DNA of 35,128 nucleotides from an uncultured Oscillospiraceae bacterium (GCA_947632175.1 CANROC010000024.1:1-35128); one strand, 5' to 3'; shown: positions 8,709 to 15,400, counted from the first letter of the stretch. A program made the numbers and translations. Notes: generated by a model from the sequence alone, not told the origin.

Positions 8709-9763
8709 TCGCCCTCCAGAAGCGCCCGGATGTGCCGGCGGGTCAGCTTGTCAACGCCCGAAAAATCGGTGTTGGGGATGTACAGCGCCTCCAGCTCGTC
8801 GTGGAGCGCCTTGGCCTCCCGGAGGGCCGACAGGGCCTCCTCGAGAAGCGGCGCGCGCAGCTTCCGGGTCCGTTTGGCGGCGGTCCGGAGGTCCTTGCCG
8901 GCCGGGGCGTCCAGACGCAGATGCCGGTAGGGCTCCAGGGGACAGAGGTGATCCGCGGTCTGCGTCACCAGGGCAAAGCCCGCCTCCGGCACCAGAAGGT
9001 GCTCGATTTTATCCGGTTCCATGGGGTCCATGCACGCCACGGCCCGCAGGCCCTGAGCCCGGCAGATTTGGGCGGCCTCCTCCAGGGCCAACGTCCCCAG
9101 CCCCAGGTCGTTGTCCAGCACCCACACGCGCTGACAAAGTGCCGGGACCGTGTCCCACAGGGTCACGTGCCCCTGACAGGACCAGGCCGAGAGGAACCGG
9201 CGCGCCGGCGCCCCGTCCCCCTGGGGCGCGCCCCGCAGCTCCCGCCGCAAGACGGACCGCACACGCCGCAAAGCGCTCTCCCGCGCCTCCGGCGGCACGG
9301 CGAGCGTCTCGTTCAGCGCCGCCGCGCCGGCCAAAAGCCGGAAGGCCCGGTCATATTGGGCCTTGTAGGCCCGTGTGAGGCGGGCGATGTCCTCCCGGAC
9401 GGGCAGAAGGGCCTCCCGGTCGTAAAAGGCCCCGAGATTGACATAAATACCCTGCGCCCCGGCGAAGCTTGGCTCCACCACGTGGGGGGAGGTGCCGTCC
9501 ACGTAGGCGACGCCCCTGGCGGGGATCTTCACCCCGTCCAGACTGTCCGGGTCGCCGGAGCAGTGGATGAGCTCCACATCGAGGCCCGCATTTTCCGCCG
9601 CGGCGGCGATTTTTTTCATCATGGTGGATTTTCCGCACCCCGGCCCGCCCTTGAGGATGTAAAGCGTCTCGGCGTCCGGGTCCGTAAACCCGCCGTACAG
9701 CGACGAAAACCCGCCCGGCGCGTTGGCCCCCAGGAAAAAACGCGAGACAAGAGGCTGTTCCAT
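8705..9763 (-). CDS. P-loop ATPase (PRK06851-like)
   Basis: A 352-aa cytosolic protein. Near the N-terminus there is a Walker A motif ILKGGPGCGKSTMMKK (GGPGCGKST at 39-47), followed by a duplicated-looking NTPase layout (VELIHCSGDPDSLDGVKIP, SPHVVEPSFAGA, and a second half with VWVLDNDLGLGT). This arrangement matches a conserved Firmicutes family annotated only as an ATPase or nucleotide kinase-like protein; its substrate is unknown. The ATG at 9763 was chosen because AAAGGGATGG precedes it; an in-frame extension to 9880 reads as low-complexity non-protein. The gene stands alone between the aminotransferase operon and the TfoX terminator. Confidence 0.8.
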   Translation of the reverse strand: MEQPLVSRFFLGANAPGGFSSLYGGFTDPDAETLYILKGGPGCGKSTMMKKIAAAAENAGLDVELIHCSGDPDSLDGVKIPARGVAYVDGTSPHVVEPSFAGAQGIYVNLGAFYDREALLPVREDIARLTRAYKAQYDRAFRLLAGAAALNETLAVPPEARESALRRVRSVLRRELRGAPQGDGAPARRFLSAWSCQGHVTLWDTVPALCQRVWVLDNDLGLGTLALEEAAQICRAQGLRAVACMDPMEPDKIEHLLVPEAGFALVTQTADHLCPLEPYRHLRLDAPAGKDLRTAAKRTRKLRAPLLEEALSALREAKALHDELEALYIPNTDFSGVDKLTRRHIRALLEGD

Positions 9764-9860
9764 AGAACCATCCCTTTCAAAAAACTGATCACCCCAGAAT
9801 ATGCCGCCGCGGGAAAATGTGCCGCCCCCGGACGGGCCGTTTCTCCCTCCATCGGCACGC

Positions 9861-9890
9861 AAAAAACCCGCCAGCATCATGGCTGGCGGG
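9861..9890 (-). terminator. Rho-independent terminator after the TfoX-like gene
   Basis: Perfect 9-bp stem CCCGCCAGC / GCTGGCGGG with a 6-nt loop, followed on the minus strand by six T (plus-strand A at 9861-9866). It lies 46 nt beyond the TfoX-like stop. Confidence 0.88.
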
Positions 9891-9936
9891 TAATTGCATA
9901 TAAGTATAAAGAGTACACATCAATAAACGGGAAGCG

Positions 9937-10257
9937 CTATTTCATCTTTTTCGCTTTCGGCGACGGCAGCTCCTCAATCATGGCGTTGAACAGACCTGTC
10001 AAAAACTCTCTGTTGTCAACTTCGTCTACCAGCAGCATCTCTTTTGCGCCCTCATAGGGGATTTCATAGGCCGCTGTTGGCATATAGAGAATGGCCGCTT
10101 TGATTGGTTTAACAAGCAGCCTGTCGTCATAGATACCGCCTACGATCTTGCCGCGGTAATAGAGGATAAATTCGCCCATCATAGGCCGAACTGTAATTCC
10201 ATCCAATTCGGATAGCTGCTCTAAAACAAATTCTAAATATTCCTGACTCGACGCCAT
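9937..10257 (-). CDS. TfoX/Sxy N-terminal domain protein
   Basis: 106 aa, consisting of just the TfoX N-terminal domain: LEQLSELDGITVRPMMGEFILYYRGKIVGGIYDDRLLVKP, with the typical MMGEY-like motif and ending in a basic tail. In gamma-proteobacteria Sxy/TfoX helps activate competence genes, but stand-alone TfoX-N proteins in Firmicutes have no established role, so a competence function is not claimed. Start ATG at 10257 has GAGGTGAAAGT upstream, and a TATAAT -10 element lies at 10310-10315 on the minus strand. It is monocistronic with its own terminator. Confidence 0.85.
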   Translation of the reverse strand: MASSQEYLEFVLEQLSELDGITVRPMMGEFILYYRGKIVGGIYDDRLLVKPIKAAILYMPTAAYEIPYEGAKEMLLVDEVDNREFLTGLFNAMIEELPSPKAKKMK

Positions 10258-10437
10258 ACTTTCACCTCAAATCCCGATGAGCTGAAAACTAGCCCGCTCG
10301 ATATTTTATATTATACCGCCCAAGCGTGAAGAAATCTACAGCCTGTGAAGACGGCTGATGGACTTTTTACAAGCTGTCAACCGGGAACACAAAGTAGAAT
10401 CTGGACTTGCGGAAAAATCGCGAAAAGCGCAACAATT

Positions 10438-10549
10438 TTGCTTGTAAAAAAACTTCAATCGAGCATTTTTTCCGGCGGCATGTACGTCGGAAAAAATTCC
10501 GCACGTTCCCCTTTGTCTGAAAAGGCCGTAGGCCTTTTCAGACAGGCCC
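10438..10549. mobile_element. Shortened relative of the 207-bp MITE
   Basis: The sequence TCGAGCATTTTTTCCGGCGG and what follows, the TTTTTTCCG/CGGAAAAAA hairpin, GCACGTTCCCC, and the AAAAGGCC hairpin ending in GACAGGC match the complement of 5880-6086. About 95 bp of the middle, including the large AATTCCGCGTGAA hairpin, is missing. The terminal repeats are degraded (TTGCTTGTAAAAAAAC) and no target duplication is evident, so this is an older or internally deleted copy. It sits between the TfoX-like gene and the DUF1858 promoter. Confidence 0.8.
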
Positions 10550-10568
10550 GCAAAAATTGAATTACCCC

Positions 10569-10597
10569 TTGAAAATCCCGTGGACGGGGGGTATAAT
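10569..10597 (+). promoter_or_regulatory. Promoter of the DUF1858 gene
   Basis: -35 TTGAAA (10569-10574), a 17-nt spacer, and a consensus -10 TATAAT (10592-10597). AAGGAGG follows at 10615-10621. Confidence 0.85.
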
Positions 10598-10629
10598 AAG
10601 GACGAAACAGCGATAAGGAGGTCATTTTT

Positions 10630-10833
10630 ATGGCATTTACAAAAGATACCATCGTCGCGGAGGTCATGATGAAGGCCCCCCAGGCCCAGCCGTTCTTCCT
10701 CAATATCGGGATGCACTGCTTAGGCTGTGCCCTGGCTACCGGCGAGACCATCGAGCAGGCGTGCCTCACCCACGGCGTGGACCCGGACACTTTCCTCGAC
10801 GAGCTCAACGACTTCCTCGCCAGCGAGGCGTAA
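10630..10833 (+). CDS. DUF1858 domain protein (small CxxC redox-disulfide type)
   Basis: A 67-aa protein made only of a DUF1858 domain: DTIVAEVMMKAPQAQPFFLNIGMHCLGCALATGETIEQAC. The HCLGC motif supplies a vicinal CxxC pair typical of the hybrid-cluster-protein-associated disulfide family, so a redox or metal role is likely, but no biochemical function is established. ATG at 10630 is 8 nt after AAGGAGG. It is followed by a hairpin (10851-10877) and then trmK. Confidence 0.88.
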   Translation: MAFTKDTIVAEVMMKAPQAQPFFLNIGMHCLGCALATGETIEQACLTHGVDPDTFLDELNDFLASEA

Positions 10834-10850
10834 GTAAAACGGAAACACGG

Positions 10851-10877
10851 GGAAGGCGGACGAGCTGTCCGCCTTCC
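10851..10877 (+). terminator. Intergenic hairpin between the DUF1858 gene and trmK
   Basis: Perfect 11-bp arms GGAAGGCGGAC / GTCCGCCTTCC with a 5-nt loop. No T tract follows, so it is more likely an attenuating or mRNA-stabilising hairpin than a strong terminator. trmK starts 17 nt later and no separate promoter is evident. Confidence 0.5.
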
Positions 10878-10893
10878 GTCGTATAGGAGCGCT

Positions 10894-11565
10894 ATGATCA
10901 GGTTGTCACCGAGACTTGCCGCCGTGGCGGCGCTCGCCGGGTCCGGCGGGAGCGTCATCGACGTGGGGACGGACCACGGGTACGTGCCGGTGTGGTTCGT
11001 GGAAAACGGGCTTTTCCGGCGCGTGGCCGCGTCGGACATAAACGCGGCCCCCCTGGAGCGCGCCAAAAGCACCGCCCGGGAGCGGGACGCGCTGGATAAG
11101 ATAGACTTCTACCTCTCCGACGGGTTGAAGGCCGTGCCGGGGAGGTTCGAGACAGTGGTCATCGCCGGCATGGGCGGGGAGACGATGGTTGACATAATCT
11201 CGCCTTGCCCCTGGATCGGCCAGGCGCGGCTCATTTTCCAGCCCCAGAGCAAGCTTGCGGAGCTCACGTCCTGGCTGGACGGGGCGGGGTTTGTCTGCCA
11301 GGAGGCGGTCTTAGTGGAGGACGCTGGGAAGGTGTACGTCGCCTTCCGCGCCAAAAAGGGCGAGGGGGGCTTCGACCTTCCGCGGGCCCTCACGGGGGAC
11401 CCCCTGCTGCCGGGGTGCCTGGAGCGGGAGCGGGCGCGGTTGGACCGTGCCCTGGCGGGCCTCAGAAGGGGCGCGCGGGAGGACAGCGCGGCCTATGAAA
11501 AGCTTGCCCACCGGCAGGAGCTGGTGGAAAACGCCATTCGGGAGGTTTCAACATGGCAAAGGTAA
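10894..11565 (+). CDS. trmK: tRNA (adenine22-N1)-methyltransferase TrmK
   Basis: 223 aa, with a class I SAM-dependent methyltransferase fold. The SAM-binding motif DVGTDHGYVP is at residues 23-32, the acidic SAM-ribose region is in AASDINAAPLERA, and the family-specific VVIAGMGGETM and RLIFQPQSK follow. TrmK makes m1A22 in bacterial tRNA. Start ATG follows TATAGGAGCGCT. It overlaps the following Nif3-like gene by 13 bp, the same pairing as yqfN-yqfO in Bacillus subtilis, which supports both calls. Confidence 0.93.
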   Translation: MIRLSPRLAAVAALAGSGGSVIDVGTDHGYVPVWFVENGLFRRVAASDINAAPLERAKSTARERDALDKIDFYLSDGLKAVPGRFETVVIAGMGGETMVDIISPCPWIGQARLIFQPQSKLAELTSWLDGAGFVCQEAVLVEDAGKVYVAFRAKKGEGGFDLPRALTGDPLLPGCLERERARLDRALAGLRRGAREDSAAYEKLAHRQELVENAIREVSTWQR

Positions 11566-12314
11566 AGGACATTTTCGCAAGACTCAATGAGCTGGCCCCC
11601 ACGGATTTGAAGCTGGGCTTTGACAACGTGGGGCTTCTGGTGGGCGGCTGGGAGGACGAGGTGAACCGCGTCCTCTGCGCCCTGGATATCACGCTGGACG
11701 TCATCGGGGAGGCCAGGGAGCTGGGGGCGGACCTCATCCTCTCCCACCATCCGCTGTTTTTCGAGCTCAAGCACGTGACGGACTCCGACGTCACCGGCCA
11801 GCGCGTGCTGGCGCTGGCACGGGCGAATCTGGCGGCCATCTGTATGCACACGAATCTGGACATCACACTTGGCGGCGTCAACGACGCCCTGGCCGGCGCG
11901 CTGGGCCTGGAGGACGTGGAAACCTTCGGCCAGGAGGCCTGCGGCAGGGTTGGGTACGTGCCGGAGCAGAGCCTTTTTGACTTCATGGGCCGGGTGAAAT
12001 CCGCCCTCAACGCCAACGGCCTTCGGTACGTGGACGCGGGCCGGCCCGTGAACCGGGTGGCCGTCCTGGGCGGCGCCGGGGGCGGCAATATGTTCGAGGC
12101 CTTCGAGGCCGGCGCGGACACCTACGTCACCGCCGACGTGAAACACCACCAGTTCATCGACGCCAGGGAGCTGGGCATGAACCTCATCGACGCCGGACAC
12201 TTCTCCACGGAAAACGTGGTGGTGCCGGTGCTGGCGGAGACGGTGGCGGAGAGCTTCCCGGAGGTGGAGGTCCTCATCAGCCGCGTCCACGCCCAGCCGG
12301 AGCGGTTTTTCTGA
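11553..12314 (+). CDS. Nif3-like dinuclear metal centre protein
   Basis: 253 aa. Contains the Nif3/DUF34 signatures LGFDNVGLLVG, LILSHHPLFF (H65, H66), HTNLD near residue 100 and the C-terminal DAGHFSTEN, which together supply a dinuclear metal site. This is the short form without the PII-like insert found in the roughly 370-aa Bacillus YqfO. It is often annotated as GTP cyclohydrolase I type 2 homologue, but the physiological reaction is not firmly established. ATG at 11553 lies inside the end of trmK with CGGGAGG upstream, so the two are translationally coupled. Confidence 0.9.
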   Translation: MAKVKDIFARLNELAPTDLKLGFDNVGLLVGGWEDEVNRVLCALDITLDVIGEARELGADLILSHHPLFFELKHVTDSDVTGQRVLALARANLAAICMHTNLDITLGGVNDALAGALGLEDVETFGQEACGRVGYVPEQSLFDFMGRVKSALNANGLRYVDAGRPVNRVAVLGGAGGGNMFEAFEAGADTYVTADVKHHQFIDARELGMNLIDAGHFSTENVVVPVLAETVAESFPEVEVLISRVHAQPERFF

Positions 12315-12332
12315 TTGCGGGAGGCGAAGCTT

Positions 12333-13106
12333 ATGCTTTTGGCTGTGGATATCGGCAACACCCACATCGTCCTGGGGCTGATGGACGGGTTTGAGATCGT
12401 CCGGACGGCGCGCCTTGCCACGAATACGGCGAAGACGGCCTTTGAGTACGCCGGGGACATCCGGAATTTCTTTGACTTTTTCGGTCTGGACGCCGGGACG
12501 CCGGACGGCGCCATCGTCTCCTCGGTGGTGCCGCCGGTGACGAACGCTATTGCCAGGGCCGTGGAGCTGACGGTGGGCGTCAGGCCCCTCATCCTGGGCA
12601 AGGGCGTGAAGACCGGGGTCAACATTCTCATCGACGACCCGGCACAGACCGGCGCGGACCTGGTGGCCGCCGCCGCGGGGGCGCTGAAGCTCTACACGCC
12701 GCCCCTCATTCTCATCGACATGGGCACCGCCACCACCCTCTCCGTCCTCAACCGGCAGGGGTCTTTCATCGGCGGCACCATCGCCCCCGGCGTTGCCCTG
12801 GGCCTCTCGGCCTTGAGCTCCGGCACCAGCCAGCTGCCCAACATCTCCATGGAGGCCCCCCGCCGCGTCATCGGCACCAACACCGTGGACAGTATGCGCT
12901 CCGGCGCGATTCTTGGCGCCGCCGCCATGCTGGACGGCATGATCGAGCGCGTGGAGGCAGAGCTCGGCGAGAGCGCCACCGTCGTCGCCACCGGCGGCGT
13001 CGCCGCTTTCATCGCCCCTCTCTGCCGCCGAAAGATCCAGGTCAACGATACCCTCCTCCTCACCGGCCTCGCCGCCATTTATGAGCGGAACAGAAAGCAA
13101 AAATAA
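12333..13106 (+). CDS. coaX: Type III pantothenate kinase
   Basis: 257 aa. An ASKHA-fold kinase making 4'-phosphopantothenate, the first committed step of coenzyme A synthesis. DIGNTHIVLG (6-15) is the phosphate-1 motif, TGADL (106-110) contains the catalytic aspartate region, DMGTATTLSV (129-138) is phosphate-2 and GGTIAPGVALGLSAL follows. Type III enzymes are not feedback-inhibited by CoA. Start ATG at 12333 is preferred over an in-frame TTG at 12315 because GGGAGG at 12319-12324 is correctly spaced before it. It lies 18 nt after the Nif3-like gene and is the last gene of that operon. Its stop is 13 nt before the antisense-RNA promoter of the toxin-antitoxin array. Confidence 0.95.
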   Translation: MLLAVDIGNTHIVLGLMDGFEIVRTARLATNTAKTAFEYAGDIRNFFDFFGLDAGTPDGAIVSSVVPPVTNAIARAVELTVGVRPLILGKGVKTGVNILIDDPAQTGADLVAAAAGALKLYTPPLILIDMGTATTLSVLNRQGSFIGGTIAPGVALGLSALSSGTSQLPNISMEAPRRVIGTNTVDSMRSGAILGAAAMLDGMIERVEAELGESATVVATGGVAAFIAPLCRRKIQVNDTLLLTGLAAIYERNRKQK

Positions 13107-13119
13107 CCCGCCGGCCCAC

Positions 13120-13148
13120 TTGACAGGGCGGCGGGGAGGCGTTATAAT
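13120..13148 (+). promoter_or_regulatory. Antisense RNA promoter, copy 1
   Basis: Consensus -35 TTGACA (13120-13125), a 17-nt spacer and -10 TATAAT (13143-13148). Both hexamers are perfect, the strongest kind of vegetative promoter. Confidence 0.9.
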
Positions 13149-13154
13149 AAGGGC

Positions 13155-13247
13155 ACAGGGAGACCACCGGGAGACGGTGGTTCCTCCGGGTCAGTTACAA
13201 GAAGTAACCGCTACCGTTGGGACGTTGGGGCGGTTACTTCTTTTTTG
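13155..13247 (+). ncRNA. Predicted antisense (antitoxin) RNA, copy 1
   Basis: About 93 nt, from the expected start after the TATAAT to a terminator with arms AAGAAGTAACCGC (13199-13211) and GCGGTTACTTCTT (13230-13242) and a T run at 13241-13246. It starts with a hairpin (ACCACC / GGTGGT). It has no ribosome-binding site or convincing peptide. Its 3' end is complementary to the last codons and the 3' UTR of the convergent toxin mRNA, the same geometry as RatA on txpA in Bacillus subtilis (established for that pair; inferred here). Confidence 0.75.
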
Positions 13248-13338
13248 GTTGGTTTCTGTCCACTATGTACAGAACCAGCTTTATGACCGCTATGATCACA
13301 AGAGCGAACTGGAAGAGATCGCTCAAGGATAGTTCCAT
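13234..13338 (-). CDS. Small hydrophobic toxin-like peptide, copy 1
   Basis: 34 aa: an acidic-polar start MELSLSDLFQ, one transmembrane stretch FALVIIAVIKLVLYIV, and a charged tail DRNQPKKK. This matches the form of membrane-damaging type I toxins (TxpA/BsrG or holin-like class), although no exact family membership can be proven by eye. ATG at 13338 is 8 nt after GGAGGAGG; an in-frame ATG two codons upstream (13344) is too close to the SD. The 5' UTR is about 128 nt and its SD is paired in a hairpin (13347-13369). The stop codon lies inside the terminator stem shared with the antisense RNA. Confidence 0.8.
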   Translation of the reverse strand: MELSLSDLFQFALVIIAVIKLVLYIVDRNQPKKK

Positions 13339-13472
13339 AGCCATCACCTCCTCCCTTGTCCGGAGGAGGCAAGAAGCTCCCTCCGGAGAGAAGACCCGGA
13401 GGAAACACACCGCCTGCCCGCCTTGGCAGACATCCCTGCGCGCGCCTCTCAGCCCACGGTGCGCTTGACATA

Positions 13473-13501
13473 AGTCTACAGTATTTGCGGGAAAATGTCA
13501 A
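13473..13501 (-). promoter_or_regulatory. Toxin mRNA promoter, copy 1
   Basis: Minus strand: -35 TTGACA (13496-13501), a 17-nt spacer, -10 TAGACT (13473-13478). The -10 is weaker than that of the opposing antisense promoter, as expected if antitoxin RNA is in excess. Confidence 0.8.
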
Positions 13502-13555
13502 CAGGGACCTTTTTTTGCGGAAACACGCCAGAAAACAAATAACCCGCCATCCCAC

Positions 13556-13584
13556 TTGACAGGGCGGCGGAGAGGCGTTATAAT
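13556..13584 (+). promoter_or_regulatory. Antisense RNA promoter, copy 2
   Basis: TTGACA (13556-13561), a 17-nt spacer, TATAAT (13579-13584); same architecture as copy 1. Confidence 0.9.
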
Positions 13585-13590
13585 AAGGGC

Positions 13591-13683
13591 ACAGGGAGAC
13601 CACCGGGAGACGGTGGTTCCTCCGGATCAGTTACAAGAAGTAACCGCTACCGTTGGGACGTTGGGGCGGTTACTTCTTTTTTG
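13591..13683 (+). ncRNA. Predicted antisense (antitoxin) RNA, copy 2
   Basis: Same length and terminator stem as copy 1, with the same 18-nt terminator loop. There is one obvious change in the single-stranded middle (CTCCGGATC instead of CTCCGGGTC). Confidence 0.75.
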
Positions 13684-13774
13684 GTTGGTTTCTGTCCACT
13701 ATGTACAGAACCAGCTTTATGACCGCTATGATCACAAGAGCGAACTGGAAGAGATCGCTCAAGGATAGTTCCAT
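13670..13774 (-). CDS. Small hydrophobic toxin-like peptide, copy 2
   Basis: Encodes the same 34-aa membrane peptide as copy 1, with the same GGAGGAGG site, SD-sequestering hairpin and shared terminator. The identity across copies includes the nucleotide sequence of the coding region. Confidence 0.8.
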   Translation of the reverse strand: MELSLSDLFQFALVIIAVIKLVLYIVDRNQPKKK

Positions 13775-13908
13775 AGCCATCACCTCCTCCCTTGTCCGGA
13801 GGAGGCAAGAAGCTCCCTCCGGAGAGAAGACCCGGAGGAAACACACCGCCTGCCCGTCTTGGCAGACAACCCTGCGCGCGCCTCTCAGCCCACGGCGCAC
13901 TTGACATA

Positions 13909-13937
13909 AGTCTACCGCATTCGCGGGAAAATGTCAA
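13909..13937 (-). promoter_or_regulatory. Toxin mRNA promoter, copy 2
   Basis: Minus strand TTGACA (13932-13937), a 17-nt spacer, TAGACT (13909-13914). The spacer differs slightly from copy 1. Confidence 0.8.
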
Positions 13938-14014
13938 TAGGGACCTTTTTTGAAGAAATGGATGCCTTTTTTGAAGAAATGGATGCCTGAAAATAAAATA
14001 ACCCGCCGGCCCAC

Positions 14015-14043
14015 TTGACAGGGCGGCGGGGGAGAGGTATAAT
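14015..14043 (+). promoter_or_regulatory. Antisense RNA promoter, copy 3
   Basis: TTGACA (14015-14020), a 17-nt spacer, TATAAT (14038-14043). The spacer sequence is diverged (GGGGGAGAGG) but its length is kept. Confidence 0.9.
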
Positions 14044-14049
14044 AAGGGC

Positions 14050-14145
14050 ACAGGGAGACCACCGGGAGACGGTGGTTCCTCCGGGTCTAGTTACGAAGAA
14101 GTAACCGCCGCGTTGGGGAACGTAGGGGCGGTTACTTCTTTTTTG
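14050..14145 (+). ncRNA. Predicted antisense (antitoxin) RNA, copy 3, diverged loop
   Basis: About 96 nt. The stem of the terminator is kept (AAGAAGTAACCGCC / GGCGGTTACTTCTT; T run 14139-14144), but the loop is GCGTTGGGGAACGTAGG instead of the TACCGTTGGGACGTTGGG of copies 1 and 2, and the preceding segment has TCTAGTTACG instead of TCAGTTACA. Because the toxin mRNA terminates in the same hairpin, both partners of copy 3 change together. Confidence 0.75.
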
Positions 14146-14236
14146 GTTGGTTTCTGTCCACTATGTACAGAACCAGCTTTATGACCGCTATGATCACAAG
14201 AGCGAACTGGAAGAGATCGCTCAAGGATAGTTCCAT
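14132..14236 (-). CDS. Small hydrophobic toxin-like peptide, copy 3
   Basis: The coding region is identical to copies 1 and 2 (34 aa, one transmembrane helix, KKK tail). Same SD and upstream hairpin. Only the 3' UTR and terminator loop differ. Confidence 0.8.
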   Translation of the reverse strand: MELSLSDLFQFALVIIAVIKLVLYIVDRNQPKKK

Positions 14237-14370
14237 AGCCATCACCTCCTCCCTTGTCCGGAGGAGGCAAGAAGCTCCCTCCGGAGAGAAGACCCGGAGG
14301 AAACACACCGCCTGCCCGTCTTGGCAGACAACCCTGCGCGCGCCTCTCAGCCCACGGCGCGCTTGACATA

Positions 14371-14399
14371 AGTCTACAGTATTTGCGGGAAAATATCAA
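14371..14399 (-). promoter_or_regulatory. Toxin mRNA promoter, copy 3
   Basis: Minus strand TTGATA (14394-14399), a 17-nt spacer, TAGACT (14371-14376). The -35 has one change from TTGACA, where the repeat unit is about to end. Confidence 0.75.
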
Positions 14400-14446
14400 C
14401 ATCTATTCTTTTGATTACCATTTTCCTGCCAAAGAGCTATGAAGGG

Positions 14447-15400
14447 CTAAATCAGTTGATTTTTGTAAATACTGAGCTCCCTGAGATTATGTCCGCAATA
14501 GCATTTTATCATTTTTGTTTCAAAGGTCTCATCGAATCGTTTCCAAGAAACCGTCACAATGTTTTCTTTTGCATGGGGGATAAATTCCTTTTGCGGGGGA
14601 ACGGCGTTCGGAAAGCTGCCGACATAGATCAAGCTCTCCGGAATAACTTTTTTTGACGTATTCAGAAGCGTGACTCTATACTGCGGCAAAAAGCCATATG
14701 CATCGACCTGGTAATCTATCCTGGACTTTTCGGCAATATCCTCCTGCGGACGGCTCATATCGATCGGGAAAAAGCGATCCTCGTATTTTGTGAACCATGT
14801 TTGGACATATTCCGCCCGGTCATATTCCTCCACGTTTGAGGGAATATTTGTACCGCCGGTTATTTTTACATATACGATGGGTACGATGTGCCCGGGATAC
14901 CATGTTCCCTCATCGACCTTCCGGATCAAAAAATACCGTCCGTACAGTCCTCTTTCTTTGGCCAGATCGCTTTCCAGCCGATAGGCGAAGACATCCCCCA
15001 ATTTCCACGGACATGTGTATGTTCTTTTTTTCACATGCTTTTTCACAGGAGGCTGAGGAGAAAGAAGCTTCGCTCGCAAATCGTCCAAAACCTTTGTTCT
15101 CCGCGCTGTTGAGGGCATATCCGCTGCCTGACGATCGAGCATACCTCTTTCTTTATCGATCCAGTAAAGAGCTTTTTCCTGAACGGCGGGCAGCAGCACG
15201 CCCAGATCCCATTGCGTATCCGCCAGGGAAAACCAAAATGACGGCTCTTCCTCCGTGTCGCCCATGAGGCTTCTATAATCTTCCATCAATTTGCCGGTGA
15301 TTTCTTGGGCAGTCTTGCCGGCCCTGAACAATGTCTCAAATTCATCTCTCACGTCCAGTGACGTGTCGTTTTGGTATAACTCAAGTCCCCAAGATCCCAT
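14447..15400 (-). CDS. DUF4259-like protein of unknown function
   Basis: 317 aa, predicted soluble. It begins MGSWGLELYQNDTSLDVRDEF, the pattern (MGxWG...NDxxxDxxDEF) that opens DUF4259 proteins, and continues with a helical segment (FWFSLADTQWDLGVLLPAVQEKAL). A second half starts near residue 130 (CPWKLGDVFAYRLES) and looks like a separate beta-rich domain. No catalytic motif was recognised. TGGAGGTGATATAA precedes the ATG at 15400. Base composition is lower in GC than neighbouring genes (visibly AT-rich at the 3' end), suggesting recent acquisition; it sits next to the toxin-antitoxin array, so the two may form one accessory patch (inference). Confidence 0.75.
   Translation of the reverse strand: MGSWGLELYQNDTSLDVRDEFETLFRAGKTAQEITGKLMEDYRSLMGDTEEEPSFWFSLADTQWDLGVLLPAVQEKALYWIDKERGMLDRQAADMPSTARRTKVLDDLRAKLLSPQPPVKKHVKKRTYTCPWKLGDVFAYRLESDLAKERGLYGRYFLIRKVDEGTWYPGHIVPIVYVKITGGTNIPSNVEEYDRAEYVQTWFTKYEDRFFPIDMSRPQEDIAEKSRIDYQVDAYGFLPQYRVTLLNTSKKVIPESLIYVGSFPNAVPPQKEFIPHAKENIVTVSWKRFDETFETKMIKCYCGHNLRELSIYKNQLI

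Larger units (their letters stand above)
13101..14400. repeat. Three tandem copies of a ~436-bp type I toxin-antitoxin module
   Basis: Units begin at 13101, 13537 and 13996 with AAATAACCCGCC. Periods are 436 and 459 bp; the second is longer because of a 21-bp tandem duplication (13944-13964 and 13965-13985). Units are nearly identical over their whole length, including both promoters, the terminator hairpin and the peptide gene, which points to recent duplication or gene conversion. Each unit holds a plus-strand short RNA gene and a minus-strand 34-codon peptide gene facing each other. Confidence 0.95.

Noticed and set aside
8732-10057. A 441-codon plus-strand frame
   Set aside because: Shadow of the P-loop ATPase, crossing a terminator and the end of another gene.
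11493-13100. A 535-codon minus-strand frame
   Set aside because: Shadow over the Nif3-like and pantothenate kinase genes, with mirror-type composition.
13081-14400. Three long plus-strand frames of 60-80 codons across the tandem repeats
   Set aside because: They run through both promoters, the terminator hairpin and the peptide gene in the wrong direction, and have no ribosome-binding site.
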